Assembly: GCA_002690755.1 (NCBI GenBank)
Contig: NZFT01000085.1
Span: 44,872 to 62,387 of the forward strand
Length of the DNA: 17,516 bases
Origin: Phycisphaerae bacterium
Lineage (GTDB): Bacteria > Planctomycetota > Phycisphaerae > Phycisphaerales > SM1A02
Reading direction: 5' to 3'
A program made the translations under genes and the position numbers. Numbering within the stretch: position 1 is the stretch's first letter; each line of letters begins with the position of its first letter. Below the pieces are notes generated by a model that searched no databases, was not told the origin of the DNA, and worked only from the letters and a program-made list of their open reading frames with translations. This document shows positions 8,501 through 16,219 of the stretch, one piece after another.

Positions 8501-8740
8501 GCTGGACATGTAGATCATGCCCTCGACCCCGTTGATCTGCTGTTCGAGCGGCGTGGTGATCACCCGGGCGACCACATCCGCGCTCGATCCGGGGTATCCC
8601 GCCGTGATCTGGACCGTCGGTGGCACGATCGGCGGGAACAGCGCGACCGGCAGCGCGTAGATGGAGACCATCCCCACCACCACCATGAGGATCGCGATCG
8701 CACTCGCGAAGATCGGCCTGGCGATGAAGAACCGGGTCAC
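5579..8740 (-). CDS. RND multidrug efflux pump subunit (HAE1/AcrB family)
   Basis: This inner-membrane proton-driven transporter takes hydrophobic compounds from the periplasm and inner membrane and passes them through the adaptor and outer-membrane factor. The 1053-residue product is nearly the length of AcrB (1049). It has the typical opening TRFFIARPIFA and proton-relay aspartates in GLVVDDAIVVVENVER (D409/D410, like AcrB D407/D408). The TM10 lysine lies in LVGLAAKNAILIVEF (K939, like K940). The N-terminal periplasmic loop includes GYPGSSADVV and NGVEGMIYMSS. The start is GTG at 8740, with AGGAG six bases upstream. An open frame extends upstream to 8860 but would overlap the adaptor gene and add an arginine-rich tail. 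It is third in the efflux operon, 34 bp after the adaptor stop. Export substrate is unknown. Confidence 0.97.
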   Translation of the reverse strand: MTRFFIARPIFASAIAILMVVVGMVSIYALPVALFPPIVPPTVQITAGYPGSSADVVARVITTPLEQQINGVEGMIYMSSNSTSNGASAITVTFEVGYDVDIGAVDIQNKVQTALGQLPEVTQRSGVAINKAETDITCLLTLYDPTGNYDSAFLGNWAQINLVDALNRLPGAGQVTNFGFLEYSIRIWLDPDKMASVGITPNEVVSAVQAQNVDVAAGQIGAPPLPEATAYTYQLTTLGQLREAEDFNDIVVAVRDGGVVQIKDIGRVELGAESYASSTRYQNQPTALLGIFQRSGANAIQLSNQIQALIDELAAKGRFPDGVEAKITYDSTDFVKDSMKELVVTLLEAIGLVVIVVFVFLQSWRTTIIPIIAIPVSLVATFAILAAFGFSINTLTLLGLVLAVGLVVDDAIVVVENVERQLESGLGRRDAAVAAMREVTPPIVATTAVLMAVFVPTAFMPGIAGQLYNQFALTIAFSVAISAFNSLSLSPALSGVLLRHTAREDRIKPFRMFNDGFDKISSGFSRFVGMLGRRLWWAVLIAFAALILLTFNRFKETPTGFVPQEDQGWFFVFVALPSGSSLERTEAACEEAASILLDTPGVQYVNTVAGYNFLDAYADSATGVVFAILDPFPERTVADEQVPGVIDVAKRELFAVDGATCIPINPPPIPGLGSTGGFQFEILDQLNRGSDALLAATLEFIEKAEARPEIGNLLCDFKTDVPEVDLEIDRVEATRLGLSMADVFQTLQVHLGGYYVNNWNKYNQVYQVNLQAEGADRMTFEDVLALRVQNKQGDQIPLSQFVTLKQDAGPMNIAHYNLYESAQVIGGPAKGKSGGEAVKAMMEVAKAELAPEGWGYEWTGTVYQQMKVGNIAPIIFGLSLITIFLVLAALYESWAMPFVILLSVPLAVLGALIALDIRVLPLDVYGQIGLLMLVGLAAKNAILIVEFAKSLREEGTGIIEAAMEAVRLRLRPILMTAFAFILGVLPLVFATGPGANARHSIGTTVLGGMIASTFLSLLIVPVIYIVVEFARERIFGVRGDDPPPGEGTPESSI

Positions 8741-8746
8741 GCGACG

Positions 8747-8751
8747 CTCCT
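8747..8751 (-). promoter_or_regulatory. Ribosome binding site that sets a GTG start for the RND pump gene
   Basis: AGGAG ends six bases before GTG 8740. This fixes a GTG start and gives a protein with the standard AcrB-type N-terminus. Confidence 0.75.
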
Positions 8752-8774
8752 GGAATTGACGACTCGATGCGCGA

Positions 8775-10046
8775 TCACTTGGACGCTCCCCCGTGTCCGC
8801 TCGCGGCCTCGGGGTGGACGGCCTGCTTGGCGACGTGGCTCTGGCCGGGGTGCTTTCCACCCTTCGACGGGTCGGCGGCCTCCTTCTGCTTCGCCGCGAC
8901 CTCCTTTCGCCAGGCGTCCAGCGACAGGGTCTTCGCCCGGACGGTCACGTCCGACTTGAGCATGTAGGGATTGCCCTCGACGACCACCGGGACACCCGCC
9001 TCCAGACCGGAAACGACGCGAAGTTCCTTCCACTGCGGCCCCAGCGTCACGTTCGCCCGAACGAGCTTGTCGTCCTTCACCGTCCAGACGAAGGCCTGCT
9101 GCGGCTCGCTCTGGATGGCCTCGACCGGGACGACCACCCGGCCGGGCAGCACGCCGAGATCGACTTCGACGTCGGCGAACAACCCCGGCACCAGCCGGAG
9201 ATCGGTGTTGGGGAAGCTTGCGCGAGCGATGAACGTGGAGCTGTCGGTGGCGGCCTCGTTGTCCACGAGATCGAGCGATCCCTCGTAGGTCATGGACGAA
9301 CTCATGCTGCGGACGGTCACCTTGACGCCGATGTCCTTCGCGGGCCAGGCCATGACGTAGTCGGGCAGCTCGGTTCCCGCGGGCTGGAAGACGACCCGCA
9401 TCGGATCGAGATCGACCACCACCGCGAGGTCCTCGTTGATGCCGGGACCGACCAGGTTGCCGACGTCGACCAGACGTCGACCGATGCGACCGTCGAACGG
9501 CGCGGCGACCTCGGTGTAGCCGAGGTTGATCTCCGCCTCGATCAGGCTCGCCCGGGCCACCTGGACCTGGGCCGCGGCAGATTCGAGATTAGTCCGGTAC
9601 TGATCGAACGCCTGCGCCGAAATGGCGCCGGAGGCGACCAGCGGTTCGTTCCGGGCGAATTCGATCCGGGCGAAGTCGAACGCGGCCTCGGCGGCTGCCA
9701 GCTGGCCTTCGGCTTCGAGCACCTGCGCTTCGTACGGGGGCGGTTCGATCACGAACATCGTGTCCCCGGCGGAGACCGACGTACCCTCTTCGAAGCGACG
9801 CTCCTCGAGGAAACCGGTGATCCGGGCCTCGAGCGTCGCCTGCCGGACGGCCTCGGTGTTTCCGGGATAGCGCCGGATGTCCGGGACGTCCATCTTGTCG
9901 GAGTCCACCGCGGTGACCGGGAGATCCGGCTTCTTCGGCGGGGCCTTCGCCGCCGCGCGATCACAACCCGTGGCCGCCGTGATCGCGCCGAACGCCATGA
10001 CGGTGAAGAGCGTGCATCCGGCTCGTCGATTCGAGCTTCCGTTCAT
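8775..10046 (-). CDS. RND efflux periplasmic adaptor lipoprotein (membrane fusion protein, AcrA/MexA-like)
   Basis: The 423-residue adaptor bridges the RND pump and outer-membrane factor. A lipoprotein signal ends at C28 (AATGC). The residue after it is aspartate, which in E. coli keeps a lipoprotein in the inner membrane, as expected for an adaptor. Two lipoyl half-motifs (about 70-101 and 178-205, the second with APFDGRIGRR) flank an alpha-hairpin of about 103-175 rich in alanine and glutamate. Beta-barrel and membrane-proximal domains follow (PGLFADVEVDLG, VPVEAIQ). The last 25 residues hold four histidines (H399, H404, H411, H418) and look disordered. ATG 10046 overlaps the stop of the upstream gene (ATGA) and has GGAGG seven bases before it, so translation is coupled. 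A longer frame from 10109 is rejected. Confidence 0.95.
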   Translation of the reverse strand: MNGSSNRRAGCTLFTVMAFGAITAATGCDRAAAKAPPKKPDLPVTAVDSDKMDVPDIRRYPGNTEAVRQATLEARITGFLEERRFEEGTSVSAGDTMFVIEPPPYEAQVLEAEGQLAAAEAAFDFARIEFARNEPLVASGAISAQAFDQYRTNLESAAAQVQVARASLIEAEINLGYTEVAAPFDGRIGRRLVDVGNLVGPGINEDLAVVVDLDPMRVVFQPAGTELPDYVMAWPAKDIGVKVTVRSMSSSMTYEGSLDLVDNEAATDSSTFIARASFPNTDLRLVPGLFADVEVDLGVLPGRVVVPVEAIQSEPQQAFVWTVKDDKLVRANVTLGPQWKELRVVSGLEAGVPVVVEGNPYMLKSDVTVRAKTLSLDAWRKEVAAKQKEAADPSKGGKHPGQSHVAKQAVHPEAASGHGGASK

Positions 10047-11512
10047 CCCGCGTCCTCCACGATCACGATCGCCGCGCCCGCGTCGATCGTGTTCTCCTCG
10101 ATGTTCCAAGATCCCCCGAGCGCCTTGTAGATCCCGACCGCGTTCGCGGCCACCTGCCCGTCGATCACGGCCAGCTGCTGGACGGCCCCGAGCAGTTCAC
10201 GTTCGATGTCCAGCAACGCCTCGAGATCGTCGACCCCCTGCTCCAGGCGGGAGGTCGCGAGCATGGCGGCCCGATCGTAGGTGTCGACGACCAGTCGCAG
10301 CCGCGACTGCTCCCGCAGGCTCGATCCGTAGGCGACCAGCGAGTTCTCGACGTCCACGATGGCGTTGAACACCGTCGACTCGTAGGACACGAGCGCCTGA
10401 TAGGCCTGTTCGTTCCGCACGTCGATCACCGATCGAAGCCGTCCCGCCGTGAAGATCGGCCAGGACACCTCGATCGCGAGCAGCCCACCGAGATTCGACG
10501 GCATCACCAGTCGATCGAACTGGGTGCTGGTGTAGCCACCCTGCCCGCTGAGTCGGAGCGAGGGGTACAGCGCCGCTTCCGCGATTCCGATGTTCGCGGC
10601 CGCCGCACCGACCAGGCGTTCCGCGGCCCGGATGTCGGGACGCCGGCGAATGACGTCGGCGGGAATGCCGACCGCGATCTCCCGGGGCGGATCGGGAACG
10701 CCGAAATCCTCGACGGTCGCCGCGAGGCGGTCGCGAAGCGGCCCGACCGGTTCCGCGATCAGCACCGAAAGACGGTTGATCGTGGTCGCGAGCTCGTACT
10801 CCAGCGACGGGACCTTCGCCTCGGCCGCCTGGAGCTGCGCCTGGGCCTGCAGAAACGCGAATTCGGTCACCACGCCCTGCTGGAACTGTTCGCGGGCGAG
10901 GATCGTGGTCTCGGCCTGGGCCGCGACGATTCGTCGCAACGCCGTGATCTGACCCTGAAGCGAGCGCGCTTCGATGTAGCTTCGAGCGACCTCGGCGCGG
11001 ATGGTCACGAGGATGTCCCGGGCGTCCTCCACCTGGGCCTGAAGGTCGAATTCCGCCGCCTGCATGCTGCGACGAACCTTGCCCCAGAGGTCGATCTCCC
11101 AGCCGAAATCGAGCCCGAGACTGTAGAAGTTCTCGTCCGAAACGGGCAGGCCCGAGCTGTTGGCCTGGTTGCCGTCGAGGAACTCGGCCTCGCCGTTCGC
11201 ATTGATCTCGGGATACAGATCGGCGGCGGCGATCCCGTAGAGGGATCGCGCCTCGCGGATGCGGCTGGCGGCGGTGCGGAGATCGAAGTTGTTGCGTTCG
11301 GCGGTGGACACCAGATCGACCAGCATCGGATCATCGAAGCCACGCCACCATGCGCCGGGGTCGACCTTGCCGCGGGTCAGGCCCGCGACGAGGTCCTCGT
11401 GCCAGGCGTCGGCGGTGACGAGGGAAGGCGGGGTCGGATCGGGACCGACCATGCATCCGGGCAGGACGCCGAGCAGCAGCCCGATCGCCAGACGGGATCG
11501 ACGGGGCGTCAT
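10043..11512 (-). CDS. Efflux outer-membrane factor lipoprotein (NodT/OprM family)
   Basis: The 489-residue protein forms the trimeric outer-membrane and periplasmic tunnel of the tripartite pump. The lipobox LPGC puts the lipid-bearing cysteine at residue 20, followed by methionine, consistent with outer-membrane sorting. Two outer-membrane-efflux repeats are visible. The first contains WWRGFDDPMLVDLV, NNFDLRTAASRIREARS and FGWEIDLWGKVRRS. The second contains the family-typical IRRRPDIRAAERLVGAAAANIGIAEAALYPSL and WPIFTAGRLRSVIDVRNEQ. The start is ambiguous. ATG 11512 gives a compact signal peptide (MTPRRSRLAIGLLL) but no strong Shine-Dalgarno sequence, whereas an upstream ATG at 11575 would add 21 arginine-rich residues. 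It is first in the efflux operon, and its stop overlaps the adaptor start by four bases. No regulator gene sits beside it. Confidence 0.94.
   Translation of the reverse strand: MTPRRSRLAIGLLLGVLPGCMVGPDPTPPSLVTADAWHEDLVAGLTRGKVDPGAWWRGFDDPMLVDLVSTAERNNFDLRTAASRIREARSLYGIAAADLYPEINANGEAEFLDGNQANSSGLPVSDENFYSLGLDFGWEIDLWGKVRRSMQAAEFDLQAQVEDARDILVTIRAEVARSYIEARSLQGQITALRRIVAAQAETTILAREQFQQGVVTEFAFLQAQAQLQAAEAKVPSLEYELATTINRLSVLIAEPVGPLRDRLAATVEDFGVPDPPREIAVGIPADVIRRRPDIRAAERLVGAAAANIGIAEAALYPSLRLSGQGGYTSTQFDRLVMPSNLGGLLAIEVSWPIFTAGRLRSVIDVRNEQAYQALVSYESTVFNAIVDVENSLVAYGSSLREQSRLRLVVDTYDRAAMLATSRLEQGVDDLEALLDIERELLGAVQQLAVIDGQVAANAVGIYKALGGSWNIEENTIDAGAAIVIVEDAG
10054..10058 (-). promoter_or_regulatory. 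Ribosome binding site of the adaptor gene, inside the outer-membrane factor gene
   Basis: GGAGG lies seven bases before ATG 10046, within the last codons of the outer-membrane factor gene. It supports translational coupling across the ATGA overlap. Confidence 0.75.
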
Positions 11513-11722
11513 CGGTGCAGACCGACCGCCATGCGTCCGGCGGCGGCCTTCCCCTTCTCTTCGTATCGCGGGCATGGGGGCACGGTACTCGCCTCGTGCC
11601 TCATGCGGGGGCCGGCATCTGAAAATCGGCCCGTACCAGATCGCTTTGCACCAAAAGAGAGACGGTGAATCAGCGAACCAGCGTTACCATTCAAGTCCGG
11701 AACTCTTCCTCGGGAGTACAAA
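11513..11722. other. Divergent intergenic region between efflux operon and cytochrome gene
   Basis: This 210-bp spacer separates two outward-facing transcription units and must hold their promoters. Bases from about 11620 to 11722 are visibly richer in A/T than the flanking genes. I looked on both strands for -35/-10 pairs and sigma-54 motifs and found none I would defend. A short ACTC...GAGT inverted repeat (11702-11717) overlaps the Shine-Dalgarno sequence of the cytochrome gene but is too short to be persuasive. Confidence 0.5.
11712..11716 (+). promoter_or_regulatory. Ribosome binding site supporting a TTG start for the cytochrome gene
   Basis: GGGAG lies six bases before TTG 11723. The first in-frame ATG, at 11771, has no such signal and would remove the positively charged N-region of the signal peptide. 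Confidence 0.65.
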
Positions 11723-14563
11723 TTGAAGATTCGACGCAAGACGGGTGGCGGATCGTTCACCTTGAAGACCATGGAGATCACGGGCGCTGCCACGGCCCTG
11801 TCGATCTTCGCCTCGATCGCGGGATGCGGCGATCCCGGATCAGGATCGAACACGTCCCCGGCGTCCGAGATGACCTGGACGTCGCTTGCCGCGGAGAACC
11901 TCGTCGCGGATGCCTCCTGCACGGCATGCCACGAGGCGGAACCCGAGGTGGACCGGCGAATCGGCGCCTCGCCCGGTCCCCGGATCCTCGGTGCCGACGG
12001 CGTCGGCGCCCGACTCTCCCCCGCCGCCATCCGGAACCGGGTTCGAGGGCACGGTGCCGAATCGGGCCTGCGAATGCCCGATCTTCTTCATGGCCTCGAC
12101 GACGCCGAGCAGGCGGTCGCGGTGGAGGAACTCGTCCAATTCCTCGTGGAGCAGGGCGGACCGATCCCGACCGACGCGACCCGAATGGAGATCTCGACGG
12201 CCCGGATCGCGCAGGGCGCATCGCTCTGGGAATCCGTCGGATGCACCGCGTGCCACGGCGTCGACGCCGGCGACGCCCTCGGTTTCGACGACCTCGCCGG
12301 CGCGTGGACCTTCGAATCACTGGCGGACTTCCTCGGGGATCCGCTCACCGTCCATCCCGGCGGACGCATGCCGTCGCTCGCGCTGTCCGACGACGAGCGA
12401 CGATCGATCGCCGCCTTCCTGCTCGCGGGCGGCGACATGACGAAGACGACCGCATCGAAGCCCGGCCTGCAGCTCGAGTTCTTCGAAGGCGAATTCGACG
12501 GCGTGGGACCGATCGACGCGGTCGGCGGCGACGTCGATCCGGTGCGGGTGCCGGTCCCGGGCCTCGGGCCTTACGCGGGTCGCGATCGCTTCGGCCTGCA
12601 CCTTTCCGGCGAGATCGAGATCCCGACCTCGGGACGCTGGAACTTCTACCTGACCTCCGACGACGGCTCGGGCCTGCAGATCGACGGCCGGACGGTGGTG
12701 GCCAATCCGGGAATACACGGCGCGGTCATGAAGCGCGGTTCGGTGGATCTCGACGCGGGCCGGCATGCGATCGACATCGGAATGTTCGAAGCATCCGGCG
12801 GCGAGGTGCTCTCGCTGTCCTGGAGCGGGCCCGGCGTCGCCCGCCAGCCCGTTCCCGCCGAGGCGTTCTTCAGCGACGCCGTGGTGCTCGATGCGGGATG
12901 GGCCGACTTCGAGCTCGACACCGACCTGGCCCGGCGAGGCGCGGAGCGCTTCGCGCAGACCGGGTGCACCGCGTGCCACGTCCCCGACATGCCACGACCC
13001 CGCGCCATCGCCGGTGCGCCTCCGCTCGCATCGCTCGTCGCCGGACGAGGCTGCCTCTCCCCGGACGTCCCCGCCGCCGCACCGGAATACGACTTCGACG
13101 CCGAGGAGCTCGCGCTGCTCGACGACTTCGTCTCGAACGTCCGCGCCCTCCTCCAGCCACTTCCGGCCGACGTCGCGGTGGCGCATGCGATGACCCGGCT
13201 CGACTGCATCGCCTGCCACGAACGCCCCGACGTCGGCGGTCCCTCCGTCGAGGCCCGGGCCCGGTTCGCCTCGGACGACGACGCGGAACTCGGCGACGAA
13301 GGACGAATCCCGCCGCCGCTCGACGGCGTGGGCAACAAGCTCCGGCTCGAAGCGCTTCGAGACGTTCTCGCCCACGGCACCAAGGTGCGGCCGTACATGA
13401 AGACGCGGATGCCGATCTTCGGCGACGCGCAGACCAGGGACCTGGTGGTCCACCTCGCGGCGTCGGACTCGATCGCCGCCGACGGACGCGAACCGGAGTT
13501 CGACGAGGAACGGGTCGCCGTGGGACACGCCCTCACCGGAACCGACGGCGTCTCCTGCGTGCAGTGCCACACCGTCGCGGGCCACCCCGCCCTCGGAATC
13601 CCCGCGGTCGATCTCGCGACGATGCACACGCGGATCCGACCCGGCTGGTTCCGCAAGCACCTGCTCGATCCGCAGAAGACGAACCCCGGCACCCGCATGA
13701 CGGCTTCCTGGGGGAACGGCGGGACGGAACGGATCTTCCCCGAGCTGCTCGGCGGCGATCCCGTCAAGCAGGTCGACGCGATCCGCTCCTACCTCTCGCT
13801 CGGCGAATCGATGCCGCTCCCGAAGGGCGTGGTTCCCGACGCCGGCGAGTACGCCCTCATCCCCATCGATGAGCCGATCCTCTTCGGTACGTTCATGCGG
13901 GACGTGAGCCCGCGAACCATCGCGGTGGGACTCCCCGAGAACCTCCACTTCGCCTGGGACGCGGAGCACGCCCGACTCGCGAAGGCATGGCGCGGCGCCT
14001 TCATGGACGCCGAAGGGACCTGGCGCGGACGGGCCGGACAGCTCGAGACGCCGGAAGGACGGTCGGTCCTCCAGATGCCCGACGGACCCGCGATCGCGAT
14101 GCTGGAGACGCGGGACGCGGCGTGGCCGACCGCCAACGCCCGCGACGCCGCCGGCCTTCGAAACGGCGCGTGGCGGTTCGCCGGCGTCACTCGGGACGAT
14201 GAACGAAGACCGGCCTTCAACAGCGAACTCGACGGCGTTCGAATCACCGAGCGACCGCTGCCGCGGATCGCCGAGGGCGGCACCAGTCTGATCCGGCGCT
14301 TCACCGTGGGAAGCGACGCGGGGCGGGGCGATCTCTACATGCGTGCCGCGATCGCCACGTCCATCGAACTCGCGGCGGGCGAGGGCGACGAGCGGATCTG
14401 GACGATCAACGGCGAACGAACCGTTCGGGTGTCGGGTGCGAACTCGTTCGTCCGCGAGGATCCCGGCGGCATGAAGGAACTGATCGTCAAGGTCCCACTC
14501 AAGATGGTCGGCCGCGAGGACGTGGATTTCGAAGGTGCCTTCGAAGTGGAGCTCGCATGGTGA
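11723..14563 (+). CDS. Five-haem c-type cytochrome lipoprotein with inserted PA14 domain
   Basis: The 946-residue protein is predicted to be an extracytoplasmic electron carrier. A lipoprotein signal ends at C35 (SIAGC). Five CxxCH haem sites are present: CTACH (66-70), CTACH (174-178), CTACH (415-419), CIACH (495-499) and CVQCH (612-616). Possible distal methionines are M118 (LRMPD) and M216 (GRMPS) for the first two. Residues about 248-385 form a PA14-like domain (LEFFEGEFDG, GRWNFYLTSDDGSGLQIDG), a fold often linked to carbohydrate binding. Family-typical stretches GDEGRIPPPLDGVGNKL and RPYMKTRMPIFG follow haem 4. Residues about 710-946 contain no haem site and look like a separate beta-rich module. 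The start is TTG with GGGAG six bases upstream. Its stop overlaps an upstream ATG of the next gene and lies just before that gene's preferred start, so the two are almost certainly co-expressed. Confidence 0.9.
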   Translation: MKIRRKTGGGSFTLKTMEITGAATALSIFASIAGCGDPGSGSNTSPASEMTWTSLAAENLVADASCTACHEAEPEVDRRIGASPGPRILGADGVGARLSPAAIRNRVRGHGAESGLRMPDLLHGLDDAEQAVAVEELVQFLVEQGGPIPTDATRMEISTARIAQGASLWESVGCTACHGVDAGDALGFDDLAGAWTFESLADFLGDPLTVHPGGRMPSLALSDDERRSIAAFLLAGGDMTKTTASKPGLQLEFFEGEFDGVGPIDAVGGDVDPVRVPVPGLGPYAGRDRFGLHLSGEIEIPTSGRWNFYLTSDDGSGLQIDGRTVVANPGIHGAVMKRGSVDLDAGRHAIDIGMFEASGGEVLSLSWSGPGVARQPVPAEAFFSDAVVLDAGWADFELDTDLARRGAERFAQTGCTACHVPDMPRPRAIAGAPPLASLVAGRGCLSPDVPAAAPEYDFDAEELALLDDFVSNVRALLQPLPADVAVAHAMTRLDCIACHERPDVGGPSVEARARFASDDDAELGDEGRIPPPLDGVGNKLRLEALRDVLAHGTKVRPYMKTRMPIFGDAQTRDLVVHLAASDSIAADGREPEFDEERVAVGHALTGTDGVSCVQCHTVAGHPALGIPAVDLATMHTRIRPGWFRKHLLDPQKTNPGTRMTASWGNGGTERIFPELLGGDPVKQVDAIRSYLSLGESMPLPKGVVPDAGEYALIPIDEPILFGTFMRDVSPRTIAVGLPENLHFAWDAEHARLAKAWRGAFMDAEGTWRGRAGQLETPEGRSVLQMPDGPAIAMLETRDAAWPTANARDAAGLRNGAWRFAGVTRDDERRPAFNSELDGVRITERPLPRIAEGGTSLIRRFTVGSDAGRGDLYMRAAIATSIELAAGEGDERIWTINGERTVRVSGANSFVREDPGGMKELIVKVPLKMVGREDVDFEGAFEVELAW

Positions 14564-14571
14564 ACGGATAC

Positions 14572-14577
14572 GAGGAG
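14572..14577 (+). promoter_or_regulatory. Ribosome binding site that sets the start of the sorbosone-dehydrogenase-like gene
   Basis: GAGGAG lies six bases before ATG 14584. This favours 14584 over the earlier ATG at 14557, which overlaps the cytochrome stop and would give an unusually long N-region before the signal peptide. Confidence 0.75.
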
Positions 14578-14583
14578 ACGCGC

Positions 14584-16200
14584 ATGAGACCCCTTCGAAC
14601 CACGGCTTCCGAACGCGGAATCCGACGGCACGCCCTCGCCGCGATCGCGACGGTCGCCGCCCTCGCCGGCGGGTTCGCCACCGCGGCCGACGAGTCGACG
14701 TACTGGCGACTGGTGGACGTCCCCGAGCCGACGGGCGTGGCCCACGAGATCGGTGCGATCCTGCCGCTCGGCGGCGGCCGGATCATGACCGCGACCCGAC
14801 GCGGTGACGTCTGGATCGTCGAGAACGCATACGAATCCGCGCCGACCGTGGCGGTGCTCGCCGGAAGCCCCGAGGACGAGGCGACCGCCGACGATCCGCA
14901 CCGAATCCGATTCATCAAGTACGCGGACGGACTGCAGGAACCGCTCGGACTCGCGGTTCATCCCGATCGGGACGCCGAGCGTCGCACCGCGATCGCGGAA
15001 GGCCGGTCCTGGAACGGACCGGTGCACGTCGCACAGCGCGGCGAGGTCTCCCGCATGGTGGATCTCGACGAGGACTGGCGGGTCGACCGGGTCGAGACGG
15101 TGTGCGACGACTGGGCGATCAGCGGGAACTACCACGAATACACCTTCGGCCCGGTGTTCGACGCGAACGGTGATCTCTGGCTGACCCTCAACCGACCCTT
15201 CGGAAGCGAGCCCTTCGGCAAGAAGGACTGGCGCGGCTGGGCGATCCGGGTCGACGAGGACGGCGCGATGCACGCCGAAGCGGCGGGACTGCGTTCGCCG
15301 TGCGGCGTCGAACGGGGACCCGACGGCAACCTCTACTACACCGACAATCAGGGCGAGTGGTGCGGGGCCAGCAAGATGTCGATCATCGAGCGTGGCGACT
15401 TCCACGGCCATCCCTGGGGGATCGCGAGCACCAGGCGGCCCGAATCCCTCGTCGACTTCCCCGGCGACATCCCCGACGGCATCCCGATGCCCGAGGCGGC
15501 GGAACGCATCCCGGACTTCAAGATGCCGGTGGTGTGGTTCCCCTACAACAAGTGCGGCCAGAGTCCGGGCGAGGTGGTGTGGGACGTGGACGGCACGCTC
15601 GGCCCCTTCTTCAAGGGGCAGGCGTTCATGGGCGACCAGCACCACGCGGCGGTCTATCGGATCTTCACCGAAGAGGTCAACGGTCACGTGCAGGGCGCCG
15701 TGTTTCCGTTTCGGAACGGTTTCAAGTGCGGGATCATCCGCGTCGAGATGGGCGAGGATGGATCGCTGGTGGCCGGCATGACCAACCGAGGGTGGGGTTC
15801 GAAGGGAACCCGACCGTTCGGCATGCAGCGACTGGAGTGGACCGGCGAGGTTCCGTTCGAGATCCAGCGGATGGAAGCCACGCCCGCCGGCTTCCGCCTG
15901 ACCTTCACCCGGCCCGCGGATCCCGCGACCGCAAGCGAGCCCTCCAACTATTCGATGAGCAGCTACACCTACCTCCTCCATTCGCCGTACGGGAGCGCGG
16001 AGACCGACACCGAACCGGTCGTGGTGAAGCTCGCGCAGATCTCCGGGGACAACCTCACGGTCGAACTGACCTGCGATCCCCTTCGTCCCGGATACGTGCA
16101 CGAGCTCCATCTCGACGGCGTCCGCGACGAAGCGGGCGAACCCCTGCTCCATGCAGAGGCCTACTACACGCTCATCGAGATTCCGGAAGCCGGCGAATGA
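14584..16200 (+). CDS. Secreted sorbosone-dehydrogenase-like beta-propeller protein
   Basis: The 538-residue protein has a Sec-type signal peptide: arginines in the first 14 residues, a hydrophobic core at about 17-30, and likely cleavage near FATAA at about 35. Residues about 40-430 look like the six-bladed propeller of PQQ-type sugar/sorbosone dehydrogenases found in PVC bacteria (DUF7133-like). Blade motifs include TATRRGDVWIVEN, LQEPLGLAVHP, FGPVFDANGDLWLT, LRSPCGVERGPDGNLYYTDN, QGEWCGASKMSIIERGDFHGHP and QAFMGDQHHAAVYRI. A C-terminal Ig-like segment (about 435-535) follows. There is no haem site, so electrons would have to leave through a partner; the five-haem cytochrome encoded just upstream is the obvious candidate. 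Cofactor and substrate are not provable from sequence. The family call is firm; catalytic activity is inferred, since many propeller homologues are untested. Confidence 0.85.
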   Translation: MRPLRTTASERGIRRHALAAIATVAALAGGFATAADESTYWRLVDVPEPTGVAHEIGAILPLGGGRIMTATRRGDVWIVENAYESAPTVAVLAGSPEDEATADDPHRIRFIKYADGLQEPLGLAVHPDRDAERRTAIAEGRSWNGPVHVAQRGEVSRMVDLDEDWRVDRVETVCDDWAISGNYHEYTFGPVFDANGDLWLTLNRPFGSEPFGKKDWRGWAIRVDEDGAMHAEAAGLRSPCGVERGPDGNLYYTDNQGEWCGASKMSIIERGDFHGHPWGIASTRRPESLVDFPGDIPDGIPMPEAAERIPDFKMPVVWFPYNKCGQSPGEVVWDVDGTLGPFFKGQAFMGDQHHAAVYRIFTEEVNGHVQGAVFPFRNGFKCGIIRVEMGEDGSLVAGMTNRGWGSKGTRPFGMQRLEWTGEVPFEIQRMEATPAGFRLTFTRPADPATASEPSNYSMSSYTYLLHSPYGSAETDTEPVVVKLAQISGDNLTVELTCDPLRPGYVHELHLDGVRDEAGEPLLHAEAYYTLIEIPEAGE

Positions 16201-16219
16201 TCAACCCACGGACCCGACG

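Noticed and set aside
8793..10130. Plus-strand open frame of 445 codons opposite the adaptor gene
   Set aside because: It mirrors the adaptor almost end to end, and no secretion or domain signal is present.
11665..13872. Plus-strand open frame of 735 codons overlapping the cytochrome gene in another frame
   Set aside because: The product is almost entirely arginine, glycine and proline, typical of an out-of-frame reading. The cytochrome frame has five CxxCH sites and a lipoprotein signal.
12317..13969. Minus-strand open frame of 550 codons opposite the cytochrome gene
   Set aside because: No domain, no Shine-Dalgarno sequence, and it is fully contained within a well-supported gene.
14557..14583. 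Earlier ATG at 14557 for the propeller gene
   Set aside because: It overlaps the cytochrome stop and gives an overlong N-region. The ATG at 14584 has GAGGAG at ideal spacing.
14335..16152. Minus-strand open frame of 605 codons opposite the propeller gene
   Set aside because: It lies antisense to the propeller gene, which has a signal peptide and blade motifs. The minus frame has neither.
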